This document shows, one piece after another, positions 1-10,037 of a stretch of 64,000 bases of DNA (position 1 is the stretch's first letter; every line of letters starts with the position of its first letter). The DNA comes from Pseudomonas azadiae. GTDB taxonomy: Bacteria; Pseudomonadota; Gammaproteobacteria; Pseudomonadales; Pseudomonadaceae. A program made the translations under genes and the position numbers. Below the pieces are notes generated by a model. That model did no database searches. It saw nothing but the letters and a program-made list of their open reading frames with translations, and had not been told where the DNA came from. The stretch lies in the NCBI RefSeq assembly GCF_019145355.1, contig NZ_JAHSTY010000001.1, positions 372,001 through 436,000 of the forward strand, in the 5' to 3' direction.

Positions 1-2
1 CA

Positions 3-734
3 AGCCGGCAAACCCACGATGCGTTCACCCAGCGCGCCGGCCTGCTCTATCAGCTCACGCCGCAAATCGGCGTGTTCGCCAACGCCTCCACCTCGTTCAA
101 ACCCAACAGCGGCCTGGGCGCCGACAACAAGTCGTTCAAGCCCGAAGAAGGCGTGGGTTACGAAGTGGGGATCAAGAGCGAGCTGTTCGACGACCGCCTG
201 AGCGCCACCCTCGCCGCGTTCCATATCGAAAAGGAAAACGTGCTCACGCTGGACCCGGCCACCAACCTCAACCGCGCCGTGGGCAAGGCGCGCAGCCAGG
301 GCGTCGACCTGCAACTGACCGGGCAAGTGACTGACGCCGTACGGGTGATTGGCGCATTTGCCTACATCGACGCCGAAGTCACCAAAGGCGAAAAAAGCAT
401 TCCAGCTGGCAGCCGGATTCTCGGCGTAGCCAAGCGCAGCGGCAGTCTATTGGGCGTGTATGAATTCCAGGATGGCGTGTTGCGCGGCTCGGACCTGGGC
501 GCGGCATTCACCTATGTAGGCGATCGCTCGGGTGAGGCCGGCACGGGTTTCGAGCTGCCGGCGTACCACACCGTGGATCTGCTGGCCCACTACAAGGCCA
601 CGGAGAATGTGACCGTGGGCTTGAACCTCAACAACCTGTTTGATGAAAAGTACTACGAACGGTCCTATAGCAACTATTGGATCAACCCGGGTGAGCCGCG
701 CAACCTCATGGTAAGCCTGACCCTCAACCTGTAG
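3..734 (+). CDS. TonB-dependent siderophore receptor, C-terminal part (5' end outside window)
   Basis: Open from the window edge, this is the last ~243 residues of an outer-membrane TonB-dependent receptor barrel, which takes up ferric siderophores using energy from TonB-ExbB-ExbD. Features seen are alternating amphipathic strands, the GVGYEVGIKSELFDDRLSATLA block typical of FpvA/FhuA-type receptors, and the C-terminal NLFDEKYYERSYSNYW segment followed by the final strand VSLTLNL. The N-terminal plug and any signalling domain lie outside the window, so the siderophore cannot be named. It is convergent with hemH, with a hairpin between them. Confidence 0.9.
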   Translation, partial: SRQTHDAFTQRAGLLYQLTPQIGVFANASTSFKPNSGLGADNKSFKPEEGVGYEVGIKSELFDDRLSATLAAFHIEKENVLTLDPATNLNRAVGKARSQGVDLQLTGQVTDAVRVIGAFAYIDAEVTKGEKSIPAGSRILGVAKRSGSLLGVYEFQDGVLRGSDLGAAFTYVGDRSGEAGTGFELPAYHTVDLLAHYKATENVTVGLNLNNLFDEKYYERSYSNYWINPGEPRNLMVSLTLNL

Positions 735-744
735 CGACATCAAT

Positions 745-776
745 AATGTGGGAGCTGGCTTGCCTGCTCCCACATT
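745..776. terminator. Hairpin between the convergent receptor and hemH genes (REP-like)
   Basis: A 10-bp perfect inverted repeat (AATGTGGGAG/CTCCCACATT) with a 12-nt loop. The sequence GTGGGAGCTGGCTTGCCTG is the Pseudomonas REP core, so this is a shortened REP hairpin. It sits between two convergent genes and could act as a two-way terminator. Confidence 0.6.
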
Positions 777-796
777 TGGTACAGCGTAAGGCTTGG

Positions 797-1822
797 TTAC
801 AGTGTAATCGGGGCTCTTTCACACAAGGTATTGAGCGCCGCCGCCCACTGCGGATCATCATTCAGGCACGGCACCAGCACCAGCTCCTCGCCCCCCGCCT
901 CGCGGAACTGCTCCAGCCCGCGATCGCCGATCTCTTCCAGCGTCTCAATGCAATCGGCGACAAACGCCGGGCACATCACCAGCAGCTTTTTCACGCCTTG
1001 CCTGGCCAGGGCTTCCAGGCGGGCTTCCGTGTAAGGTTCGATCCACTTGGCGCGGCCCAGGCGCGATTGGAAGGCCACCGACCATTTGTCATCCGGCAAG
1101 CCCAAACGCTGGGCGAAATCGCGGGCGACGCTGAAGCATTGCGCGCGATAGCAGGTCTTCATCACCTGGGCAGATGCATTCTTGCAGCAGTCGGCATCCT
1201 TGAAGCAATGCTGGCCCGTCGGGTCGAGTTTGGTCAAATGACGCTCAGGCAGACCGTGGAAACTCAGCAGCAGGTGGTCGTAATCCTGCTCGATATAAGA
1301 CCGAGCGCTCGCAGCCAAGGCATCGAGGTATTCCGGCTGGTCGTAGAACGGCTGCAGAATCGAGAACTGCACGTCCAGCTTCTTCTCACGCACCGCCCGC
1401 TTGGCCTCTTCAATCACCGTGGTCACGGTGCTGTCGGCAAACTGCGGATACAGCGGCGCCAGGGTGACGTTGCGGATGCCTTGGGCGGCAAGGCGCGTGA
1501 GTACAGTTTCAATCGACGGCTCGCCGTAGCGCATCGCCAATTCCACGGGGCCTTGGGTCCACTGCGTGGTCATTTGCTGCTGCAGGCGCCGACTGAGCAC
1601 CACCAGCGGCGAGCCTTCGTCCCACCAGATCGAGGCATACGCGTGGGCCGACTGCTCGGGCCGCTTGATCAGGATCAGCGACACCAGCAAGCGGCGCACC
1701 GGCCACGGCAGGTCGATCACATAGGGGTCCATCAGGAACTGATTGAGGTAGCTGCGCACATCGGCCACCGAAGTGGACGCCGGTGAACCCAGGTTGACCA
1801 GTAACAACGCGTGATCCGTCAT
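797..1822 (-). CDS. hemH: Ferrochelatase (haem synthase)
   Basis: Inserts Fe2+ into protoporphyrin IX, the last step of protohaem synthesis. The 341-aa length is normal for bacterial HemH. Visible motifs are LVNLGSP at residues 8-14, the SFHG motif with the metal-binding His at 189, and [10 protein letters not shown] with the conserved Glu at 266. The start is a single clear ATG. The TIGR01777 gene lies 14 nt upstream on the same strand, so the two are probably cotranscribed. Protoporphyrin is a photosensitiser, so its position beside a light-response cluster makes sense, but regulation by light is inference. Confidence 0.96.
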   Translation of the reverse strand: MTDHALLLVNLGSPASTSVADVRSYLNQFLMDPYVIDLPWPVRRLLVSLILIKRPEQSAHAYASIWWDEGSPLVVLSRRLQQQMTTQWTQGPVELAMRYGEPSIETVLTRLAAQGIRNVTLAPLYPQFADSTVTTVIEEAKRAVREKKLDVQFSILQPFYDQPEYLDALAASARSYIEQDYDHLLLSFHGLPERHLTKLDPTGQHCFKDADCCKNASAQVMKTCYRAQCFSVARDFAQRLGLPDDKWSVAFQSRLGRAKWIEPYTEARLEALARQGVKKLLVMCPAFVADCIETLEEIGDRGLEQFREAGGEELVLVPCLNDDPQWAAALNTLCERAPITL

Positions 1823-1836
1823 GCAACATCCTATCT

Positions 1837-2736
1837 TCAGAGGCGGCTGGACAAGTCGTCCAGAGCCGCACGCAATTCAGTGAACTGGAAAGTGAAACCG
1901 GCGGCCAGCAACCGCTCGGGTACCGCCTTCTGGCCGCCCAGCAACAGGCCGGACAATTCGCCCAGCCCCACCTTCAACGCAAAGGCCGGCATCGGCATGA
2001 ACGCCGGGCGGTGCAGCACCTGGCCCAGTGTCTTGGCAAACTCGCGATTGCGCACCGGGTGTGGCGCGCAGGCATTATAAGGACCGCTGGCGTCAGGCTT
2101 GTGCAGAAGAAAATCAATCAGGGCGATTTGATCCTTGATATGCACCCATGGCATCCACTGCCGCCCCTTGCCGATAGGCCCGCCCAGCGCCAGTTTGAAC
2201 GGCAACAACAGGCGCGACAAAAAGCCGCCCTCGGCGGCCAGCACCAGGCCGGTGCGCACCAACACCACGCGAATGCCCAGGGCTTCGGCGCGCTGGGCGG
2301 TTTCTTCCCAGGCGATGCACAACTGGCTGGGGAAATCGTCCTGCACCGGGCCGCTGGCTTCGTTCAGTTCGCGCTCGCCGCCATCGCCGTACCAACCCAC
2401 CGCCGATCCGGAAATCAACACAGCAGGTTTTTGCGCATGGCTCTGAAGCCAGGAAAGCAGGGTTTCGGTGAGGCTGATGCGACTGCTCCACAGCAGCGCC
2501 TTGCGCTTATGGGTCCAGGGACGATCGGCAATCGGCGCGCCGGCCAGGTTGACGACCGCGTCCACCGCGCCGATCACCTCCTCCAGGCGAGCCACACCCA
2601 ACACTTCGGCGCCGCACAGGGCGGCTACCTCTTCGGGGTGACGGCTCCATACGGTCAGGCGATGCCCTTGGGCAAGCCAGTGTTGGCAGAGTTGGCGACC
2701 GATCAAGCCGGTACCGCCGGTCAGCAAAATATGCAT
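1837..2736 (-). CDS. TIGR01777-family epimerase/SDR-like protein (YfcH type)
   Basis: A 299-aa extended-SDR protein starting with the nucleotide-binding motif [13 protein letters not shown] at residues 4-16. VVNLAGAPI and the conserved SGSAVGWYG stretch with its catalytic-type Tyr match the TIGR01777/YfcH family, whose substrate is unknown. The C-terminal DUF1731-like tail ([17 protein letters not shown]) is present, so the gene looks complete. It is the first gene of a unit with hemH and is divergent from the FAD oxidoreductase at 2948. Confidence 0.9.
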   Translation of the reverse strand: MHILLTGGTGLIGRQLCQHWLAQGHRLTVWSRHPEEVAALCGAEVLGVARLEEVIGAVDAVVNLAGAPIADRPWTHKRKALLWSSRISLTETLLSWLQSHAQKPAVLISGSAVGWYGDGGERELNEASGPVQDDFPSQLCIAWEETAQRAEALGIRVVLVRTGLVLAAEGGFLSRLLLPFKLALGGPIGKGRQWMPWVHIKDQIALIDFLLHKPDASGPYNACAPHPVRNREFAKTLGQVLHRPAFMPMPAFALKVGLGELSGLLLGGQKAVPERLLAAGFTFQFTELRAALDDLSSRL

Positions 2737-2875
2737 GGGACGCTCCTCATGTAACGTTCGCCGCCGATCACTGGTCTATTTTATAAGCAGGGATCAATGT
2801 GTAATCGGGCGTGGTTTCGGTGAAAGCCTCAGCTTTAACCATAGGCCACGCCAAACAATCAGGTACGCCAAAACT

Positions 2876-2899
2876 TATACCAAAAAACAATATTGTACA
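2876..2899 (+). promoter_or_regulatory. LitR/PplR-type operator, direct repeat TATACC-N12-TGTACA
   Basis: TATACC (2876-2881) and TGTACA (2894-2899) are separated by exactly 12 nt, 50 bp before the FAD oxidoreductase start. Aligned with the operator at 4165-4190, 20 of 26 bases agree, including TATAC, an A-tract and TTGTACAGC. I recall the P. putida PplR1 consensus as T(G/A)TACA-N12-TGTA(C/T)A. This copy has one mismatch, the last base of the first half. Confidence 0.65.
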
Positions 2900-2935
2900 G
2901 CTATTGGTGTCGGCGTAGCCTGTATGCAACGGTAA

Positions 2936-4146
<1,211 letters not shown>

Positions 4147-4164
4147 ACCTGCCTCGAAAATACC

Positions 4165-4237
4165 TATACAAAAAAATTGACTTGTACAGCATCGAATCTA
4201 TGATGAGATTAGTTGTACAAGATTCGTACCTTGTACA
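4165..4237 (+). promoter_or_regulatory. Promoter of the photolyase/fatty-acid operon with two LitR/PplR-type operators
   Basis: A strong sigma-70-like promoter, TTGACT (4177-4182), 16-nt spacer, TATGAT (4199-4204), is flanked by two direct repeats: TATACA-N12-TGTACA (4165-4188), which covers the -35 box, and TGTACA-N12-TGTACA (4214-4237), which covers the expected start of transcription. Both match exactly the PplR1-binding repeat I recall from P. putida. Repressor binding at -35 and +1 would block RNA polymerase in the dark; that part is inference. The next ATG is at 4261. Confidence 0.75.
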
Positions 4238-4260
4238 GGAATCTTGTCGAGGGATTGTTT

Positions 4261-5220
4261 ATGTCCGGCACCACCAAACCGAAGATCGCCATCAGCGCCT
4301 GCCTGCTGGGTGAGAACGTGCGCTTCAACGGCGGTCATAAACAATCCTTGCTGTGCAGCCAGACCCTCGTCGACTATTTCGACTTCGTGCCCTTGTGCCC
4401 TGAAGTCGCCATTGGCCTGGGCATCCCGCGCGAACCGATCCGCCTGGTCGGTGACCCCGCCCAGCCGCAGGCCGTGGGCACGGTCAATCGCGAGCTGAAC
4501 GTGACCCGGCCGCTGGACGATTATGGCCGGCAGATGGCCTCGGAACACACCGACCTGTGCGGCTACATCTTTATGCAGAAATCGCCCTCCTGTGGCCTGG
4601 AGCGGGTCAAGGTGTACCGCGAGAACGGCACCCCGGTGGACGGCGGCGGGCGCGGCATTTATGCCCAGGCGTTTTGCGCACGTCACCCCAACCTGCCGGT
4701 GGAAGAAGACGGCCGGCTGAACGACCCGGTGCTGCGGGAAAACTTCCTGACCCGCGTCTTCGTGTATGCCAGCTGGCAGCAATTGCTCGCGCAAGGCATG
4801 ACCCGCCACCGCCTGCTGGCCTTTCATTCGCGCTACAAATATTTGTTGATGGCTCACAGCCCGGCGCACTACAAAAGCCTCGGCCACCTGCTCGGCAGCA
4901 TGGCCAAGGACGCCGACCTGGACGAATTGGCCAGTTGCTATTTCAGCGACCTGATGACCGGCCTGACCAAGTGCGCCACCCGTGGCACCCACACCAATGT
5001 GCTGCAGCACATCAGCGGCTACCTCAAGCAGGCCATCAGCGCCGATGACAAGCAGGAAATGCAAACCGTCATCGACCAATATCGCCACGGTATCGTGCCG
5101 CTGGTGGTGCCGCTGACCCTGCTCAAACATCACTTTCGCCAGCACCCGGACCGCTATATCGCGCAGCAGGCCTACCTACAGCCGCACCCGGAAAACCTCA
5201 GCCTACGTAATGCGATCTAG
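4261..5220 (+). CDS. YbgA-type protein with DUF523 and DUF1722 domains
   Basis: A 319-aa protein of two known parts. The N-terminal DUF523 (about residues 1-160) has SACLLGENVRFNGG and the Cys motif KSPSCGLERV. The C-terminal DUF1722 (about 190-310) has the RHRLLAFHSRYKYLLMAHS block. The chosen ATG at 4261 follows both operators and matches the family start MSGTTKPKIAISACL. The biochemical role is unknown, but the gene is a regular neighbour of photolyase and LitR genes. It is first in a chain of eight genes with gaps of 3 nt or less, or overlaps. Confidence 0.9.
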   Translation: MSGTTKPKIAISACLLGENVRFNGGHKQSLLCSQTLVDYFDFVPLCPEVAIGLGIPREPIRLVGDPAQPQAVGTVNRELNVTRPLDDYGRQMASEHTDLCGYIFMQKSPSCGLERVKVYRENGTPVDGGGRGIYAQAFCARHPNLPVEEDGRLNDPVLRENFLTRVFVYASWQQLLAQGMTRHRLLAFHSRYKYLLMAHSPAHYKSLGHLLGSMAKDADLDELASCYFSDLMTGLTKCATRGTHTNVLQHISGYLKQAISADDKQEMQTVIDQYRHGIVPLVVPLTLLKHHFRQHPDRYIAQQAYLQPHPENLSLRNAI

Positions 5221-5223
5221 ACG

Positions 5224-6153
5224 ATGAAAGCAGCCTTGCAAGACGAACCCGGCGAAGACATTGCCCAAGCCCTCAAGGACGGCTGGTTGCCGATCCGCGA
5301 AGTGGCGCGCCAGACCGGCGTCAACGCCGTCACCCTGCGCGCCTGGGAACGCCGCTACGGCCTGATCGTGCCCCAGCGCACGCCCAAGGGGCATCGGCTG
5401 TTCAGCGCCGAGCATGTGCAACGTATCCATACCATCCTCACCTGGCTCAATCGCGGCGTGCCGGTCAGCCAGGTAAAAGGCTTGATCGACTCTGCCCAGG
5501 CCCTGCCGGATGCCGTGGAAAATGAATGGCACGGCTTGCGCCAGAACCTGGTGCACGCCATCAGCGAGCTGACGGAACGCCGAGTCGACGACGTCTTCAA
5601 CCAGGCGATGGCGCTCTATCCGCCGCGCACCTTGTGCGAGCAGCTGTTGTTACCGCTGTTGCAGGAACTGGAGCAACGCTGGCAAGGCCAGTTCGGCGCG
5701 CAGATGGAACGGGTATTTTTCCTGTCCTGGCTGCGCAGCAAGTTCGGTGCACGCATCTACCACAACAATCGCCAGTTGCAAGGCCCGCCCCTGTTGCTGG
5801 TCAATCAATCCGACCTGCCGCTGGAACCGCATCTGTGGCTCAGCGCCTGGCTGGCCAGCAGTGCCGACTGCCCGGTGGAAGTGTTCGATTGGCCGCTGCC
5901 CGCGGGTGAGCTGGCCCTGGCGGTGGAGCACCTGCAACCGCGCGCGGTGCTGCTGTATTCAAGCAAGCCGCTGCAGTTGCCGGCATTCGCAAAGCTGCTG
6001 GGCGGTATCGATTGCCCAAAAGTGGTGGTCGGACCGACGGTCTGCATCCACCAGGCCGAGCTGGCGGCATTAACCCATGACATCCCTGAACTGTTCGTCG
6101 CCGAGGAGCTGTTGTCGGCTCACCAGCGACTGATCCAGCGTGGACTTCTTTAA
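5224..6153 (+). CDS. MerR-family regulator, class II LitR/CarH-like without B12 ligands (PplR-like)
   Basis: A 309-aa regulator. The MerR DNA-binding domain covers about residues 20-90 (REVARQTGVNAVTLRAWERR, then GHRLFS), and a helical and Rossmann-like sensor half follows. In B12-dependent LitR/CarH a Trp-x9-Glu-His motif caps the cobalamin; here the region reads W153 ... E162-R163, so the His is lost, and no DxHxxG ligand is visible. This fits class II LitR proteins such as P. putida PplR1, which bind no B12. It is the likely repressor of its own operon through the repeats at 4165-4237. The photolyase start directly abuts its stop. Confidence 0.85.
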   Translation: MKAALQDEPGEDIAQALKDGWLPIREVARQTGVNAVTLRAWERRYGLIVPQRTPKGHRLFSAEHVQRIHTILTWLNRGVPVSQVKGLIDSAQALPDAVENEWHGLRQNLVHAISELTERRVDDVFNQAMALYPPRTLCEQLLLPLLQELEQRWQGQFGAQMERVFFLSWLRSKFGARIYHNNRQLQGPPLLLVNQSDLPLEPHLWLSAWLASSADCPVEVFDWPLPAGELALAVEHLQPRAVLLYSSKPLQLPAFAKLLGGIDCPKVVVGPTVCIHQAELAALTHDIPELFVAEELLSAHQRLIQRGLL

Positions 6154-7599
6154 ATGCATCTAATCTGGCTGCGCACCGACCTGCGCCTGCGTGACAACAC
6201 CGCCCTGTCCGCCGCGAGCCAACGCGGCCCGATCGCGGCGGTGTACCTGATCACGCCCGAGCAGTGGCTGGCCCACGATGATGCGCCGTGCAAAGTGGAC
6301 TTCTGGCTGCGCAACCTGCAAGCGCTGAGCAAGACGCTGGGCGAACTGAACATTCCACTGCTGATACGCACCGCAGCCACCTGGGACCAGGCACCTGGCG
6401 TACTGAGCCAGCTGTGCCGCGAACTGTCGGTGGCGTCGGTGCACGTCAACGAGGAATACGGCATCCATGAAAGCCGTCGCGATGCGGCCGTGGCCAAGCT
6501 ATTGGAAGGGCAAGGCGTTACTTTCCACAGCTACCTGGACCAACTGTTCTTCCAACCCGGCAGCGTGCTGACCCGTACCGGCACCTATTTCCAGGTGTTC
6601 AGCCAGTTCCGCAAGGTCTGCTATAACCGCCTGCACTGCGCCCTCCCGCGAATGGTCGCGCCGCCAAAGGCCCAGGCGCCGACCCCGCTCAAGAGCGATG
6701 CGATCCCGCCGACAGTCGCAGGTTTCGCGTCGCCCAGCGAGGCTCTGCGCGCCCTCTGGCCCGCCGGTGAAGACGTAGCCCGGCGCCGCCTCGATGCCTT
6801 CGCCGATCAACAGATCAGCTATTACAAGGACGAGCGCGACTTTCCCGCCAAACCCGGCACCAGCCAACTGTCCGCCTACCTCGCGGCGGGCGTGGTCTCG
6901 CCGCGCCAATGCCTGCACGCCGCGCTGCAAACCAACGGCGGCGAGTTCGAAAGCGGCGACAAGGGAGCGATCACCTGGGTCAACGAACTGCTGTGGCGCG
7001 AGTTCTACAAGCACATTCTGGTGGGTTACCCGCGGGTATCGCGCCACCGCGCGTTCCGCCCCGAAACCGAGGCCGTGGCCTGGCGCAACGCGCCAGAGGA
7101 GCTGGCTGCCTGGCAGCAGGCGCGCACCGGCCTGCCGATCATCGACGCCGCCATGCGTCAGTTGCTTGAAACCGGCTGGATGCACAACCGCCTGCGCATG
7201 GTCGTGGCGATGTTCCTGACCAAAAACCTGCTGATCGATTGGCGCGAAGGCGAGCGCTTCTTTATGCGTCACTTGATCGACGGCGACCTGGCCGCCAACA
7301 ACGGTGGCTGGCAATGGAGCTCGTCCACCGGCACTGACTCGGCGCCGTATTTCCGGATCTTCAGCCCGTTGAGCCAGTCGGAGAAGTTCGACAGCGAAGG
7401 CCTCTTCATCAAACGCTGGCTGCCGGAGCTGGCCGCGCTGAATAAAAAAGAGGTGCACAACCCTGAAGCCGCTGGTGGCCTGTTTGGCGTGGCCGATTAC
7501 CCGCGCTCGATCGTGGACCTTAAAAAATCCCGTGAACGCGCGTTGGCCGCTTTCCGCAGCCTGCCTTCACGACAGGCCGCAGGGGGCGACCATGAGTGA
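6154..7599 (+). CDS. phrB: Deoxyribodipyrimidine photolyase (CPD photolyase)
   Basis: A 481-aa blue-light enzyme that splits cyclobutane pyrimidine dimers using FADH- and an antenna cofactor. It starts with the photolyase motif LIWLRTDLRLRDNTAL; the FAD-binding half shows WVNELLWREFYKHI and GDLAANNGGWQWSSSTGTD followed by PYFRIFSP, diagnostic of class I photolyases. Its start directly abuts the regulator's stop, and its end overlaps the NTF2-like gene by 8 nt. Cotranscription with a LitR-type regulator fits light induction. Confidence 0.97.
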   Translation: MHLIWLRTDLRLRDNTALSAASQRGPIAAVYLITPEQWLAHDDAPCKVDFWLRNLQALSKTLGELNIPLLIRTAATWDQAPGVLSQLCRELSVASVHVNEEYGIHESRRDAAVAKLLEGQGVTFHSYLDQLFFQPGSVLTRTGTYFQVFSQFRKVCYNRLHCALPRMVAPPKAQAPTPLKSDAIPPTVAGFASPSEALRALWPAGEDVARRRLDAFADQQISYYKDERDFPAKPGTSQLSAYLAAGVVSPRQCLHAALQTNGGEFESGDKGAITWVNELLWREFYKHILVGYPRVSRHRAFRPETEAVAWRNAPEELAAWQQARTGLPIIDAAMRQLLETGWMHNRLRMVVAMFLTKNLLIDWREGERFFMRHLIDGDLAANNGGWQWSSSTGTDSAPYFRIFSPLSQSEKFDSEGLFIKRWLPELAALNKKEVHNPEAAGGLFGVADYPRSIVDLKKSRERALAAFRSLPSRQAAGGDHE

Positions 7600-8014
7600 C
7601 TTCCTGCGCCGTTTTGCCCAAGCCTTTGCGACGCTGGACAAGCACAACCTGCACCTGCTCGACAGCCTGTACAGCAAGGACATCGCCTTTACCGACCCAT
7701 TGCACGAGGTGCATGGCCTGCCCGCGCTGCATCGTTATTTCGGCGAGCTGTATGGCAACGTCAGTCAGCTGCGCTTCGACTTCCACGGTTTCGACCAGGT
7801 GGCCGCAGGCGAAGGCTATCTGCGCTGGAAAATGAGCTTTTGCCACCCACGCCTGGCCAACGGCAAGGTGATACGGGTGGAGGGTTGCTCGCACCTGATG
7901 TGGCGAGACAAGGTTTACCGCCATCGAGACTACTTCGATGCCGGCGCCCTGTTGTACGAACACTTGCCCGTGGTGGGCAGGGTCGTTGGCTGGCTGAAAA
8001 GGAGAATCGGATGA
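7592..8014 (+). CDS. NTF2/SnoaL-like protein
   Basis: A 140-aa protein with the cone-shaped NTF2 fold pattern: FAQAFATLDKHNLHLLDSLYSKDIAFTDP near the N-terminus, then HRYFGELYGN and a strand-rich C-terminal half. The ATG at 7592 lies inside the photolyase end and was chosen over an upstream in-frame codon within phrB. Homologues occur beside the SDR, FAD and CFA-like genes in LitR- or ChrR-controlled clusters. Substrate and activity are unknown. The stop overlaps the SDR start (ATGA). Confidence 0.85.
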   Translation: MSDFLRRFAQAFATLDKHNLHLLDSLYSKDIAFTDPLHEVHGLPALHRYFGELYGNVSQLRFDFHGFDQVAAGEGYLRWKMSFCHPRLANGKVIRVEGCSHLMWRDKVYRHRDYFDAGALLYEHLPVVGRVVGWLKRRIG

Positions 8015-8793
8015 GCCTTACACCGCCCCGCCGTTATTGGTTGACCGGCGCCAGCAGTGGCATCGGTGCCGCGCTGGCCGTGCAGTTGCTCAACAGCGGC
8101 GCTCACGTCGCGCTCAGCTCGCGCACCAAAGGGCCCTTGGAAGCGCTCGCGCAACGTTACCCCGGCCAAGTGCTGGTGGTGGCCGGCGACTTGACCAACA
8201 GCCAGACCGTGCGCGAAATCGGTGAACACATCGGTGTGGTCTGGGGCTCGCTGGACACCGTGATCCTCAATGCCGGCACCTGTGAGTACGTTGACGCCAG
8301 GCAGTTTGACTCCTCCATCATCGAGCACGTGGTGCGCACCAACCTGTTGGCGAGCAGCTATTGCATCGAAGCCGCCCTGCCGCTATTGCGCGCCGGGCAC
8401 AGGCCGCACCTGGTCGGCGTCGCCAGCGCCGTGACCTACCTGCCGATGCCACGCGCCGAAGCCTACGGCGCGTCCAAGGCCGGTTTGCGCTACCTGTTCG
8501 AATCCCTGCGCATCAGCCTGTCGCCGGAAAATATCGACGTCACGGTGATCAGCCCGGGGTTTGTCGACACGCCGTTGACCGAACGCAATGACTTTCCCAT
8601 GCCGCTCAGTTGGTCGGCAGACAAAGCCGCCAAGCATATCTTCGCCAAGCTGGAAAAACGCCCGCTGGAAATCGCCTTCCCTGCGTTGTTTATCGCCACT
8701 CTCTGGCCGCTGTCGAAACTGCCGAACCGCGCACAGCTCATTATCGGCAAACGCATGCTGCGCAGCCCACCGCCGAAAAAGGACGACCTGTGA
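8011..8793 (+). CDS. Short-chain dehydrogenase/reductase
   Basis: A 260-aa classical SDR with cofactor motif TGASSGIG at residues 12-19, NAG at 86-88, catalytic Ser139 and the Tyr152-x3-Lys156 pair (YGASK). ATGA coupling with the gene before and GTGA coupling with the FAD oxidoreductase after indicate a shared transcript. The substrate is not evident. Given the methyltransferase two genes on, a lipid or fatty-acid substrate is plausible. Confidence 0.92.
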   Translation: MSLTPPRRYWLTGASSGIGAALAVQLLNSGAHVALSSRTKGPLEALAQRYPGQVLVVAGDLTNSQTVREIGEHIGVVWGSLDTVILNAGTCEYVDARQFDSSIIEHVVRTNLLASSYCIEAALPLLRAGHRPHLVGVASAVTYLPMPRAEAYGASKAGLRYLFESLRISLSPENIDVTVISPGFVDTPLTERNDFPMPLSWSADKAAKHIFAKLEKRPLEIAFPALFIATLWPLSKLPNRAQLIIGKRMLRSPPPKKDDL

Positions 8794-10037
8794 AGATCGC
8801 CATCATCGGCAGCGGCATCGCGGGGCTGACCAGCGCTTACCTGCTCAGCCGCCGGCATGAGATCACGCTGTTCGAAGCCGGTGACCGCATCGGCGGGCAT
8901 ACCCACACGGTCAACGTGACCGTCGAGGGTAAACGCTACGCGGTCGACACGGGCTTCATCGTGTTCAACGATTGGACCTACCCCCATTTCATCCGCCTGC
9001 TGGGGCAGATCGGTGTGACGTTCAAGCCCACCGAAATGAGTTTCTCGGTGTGTGACGAAAACACCGGGTTCGAGTACAACGGCAACAACCTCAACAGCCT
9101 GTTTGCCCAGCGCAGCAATATCGGGTCGCCGGGGTTCTGGGGCATGTTGCGCGACATCCTGCGCTTCAATCGTCAGGCACCGCTGGACCTGCAGGAACAG
9201 CGCATCAGCGCCGAGATGACCCTGGGCGACTACCTCAATGCGGGCGGTTATGGTGAGCGGTTCATCCGGCACTACATCGTGCCGATGGGCGCGGCAATCT
9301 GGTCGATGTCCCTGGCCGATATGCTCGGTTTCCCCTTGCAGTTCTTTGTGCGTTTTTTCAAGAACCACGGTTTGCTGTCGGTGAGCAATCGCCCGCAATG
9401 GTGCGTGATCGAGGGCGGCTCCAGCCGCTACATCGAACCACTGACCCGCAGCTTCAGTGAACGGATCCGCCTCAACTGCCCGGTGCATAAAGTCGAGCGT
9501 ACCGACGACGGCGTGGTCATCCACAGCACCGCGGGCAGTGAGCGGTTTGATCGGGTGGTCTTCGCCTGCCACAGCGACCAGGCCCTGGCGTTGCTGGCCG
9601 ATCCGAGCCAAGCCGAACAGGCCGTTCTTGGCGCCCTTCCCTATGCCGACAACGACGTGGTGCTGCACACCGACACCCGCCTGCTGCCCGACCGCAAACT
9701 GGCCTGGGCCAGCTGGAACTATCGCCTGAACGGCAATGGGCAGGCGCAGGCGGCGGTAACCTACGACATGAACATCCTGCAAGGCATCGACAGCGCCACT
9801 ACCTTTTGCGTGAGCCTCAACCAGACGTCGATCATCAACCCGCTCAAGGTCCTGGCGCGCTATACCTACGCCCACCCGCAATACAGCCTGGCGGCGGTGG
9901 CGGCGCAAGCGCGCTGGGAAGAAGCGTCCGGCGTACGCAATACCTTTTATTGCGGCGCCTACTGGGCCAACGGTTTCCACGAAGATGGCGTGGTCAGCGC
10001 ATTGCGCGTGGCCCAGGCTTTTGGGGAAACCCTGTGA
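8790..10037 (+). CDS. FAD-dependent oxidoreductase (COG2907, amine-oxidase-like)
   Basis: A 415-aa flavoprotein starting at GTG 8790, overlapping the SDR stop. The dinucleotide motif GSGIAG is at residues 7-12, followed by LFEAGDRIGGHTHTV, and the C-terminal FAD contact CGAYWANGFHEDGVVSALR is present. This COG2907 protein is regularly paired with a DUF1365 protein and a CFA-synthase-like enzyme. In Rhodobacter and Rhodopseudomonas, genes of this neighbourhood belong to furan-fatty-acid and singlet-oxygen responses. A role as a fatty-acyl oxidase or desaturase is inference. Confidence 0.9.
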   Translation: MKIAIIGSGIAGLTSAYLLSRRHEITLFEAGDRIGGHTHTVNVTVEGKRYAVDTGFIVFNDWTYPHFIRLLGQIGVTFKPTEMSFSVCDENTGFEYNGNNLNSLFAQRSNIGSPGFWGMLRDILRFNRQAPLDLQEQRISAEMTLGDYLNAGGYGERFIRHYIVPMGAAIWSMSLADMLGFPLQFFVRFFKNHGLLSVSNRPQWCVIEGGSSRYIEPLTRSFSERIRLNCPVHKVERTDDGVVIHSTAGSERFDRVVFACHSDQALALLADPSQAEQAVLGALPYADNDVVLHTDTRLLPDRKLAWASWNYRLNGNGQAQAAVTYDMNILQGIDSATTFCVSLNQTSIINPLKVLARYTYAHPQYSLAAVAAQARWEEASGVRNTFYCGAYWANGFHEDGVVSALRVAQAFGETL

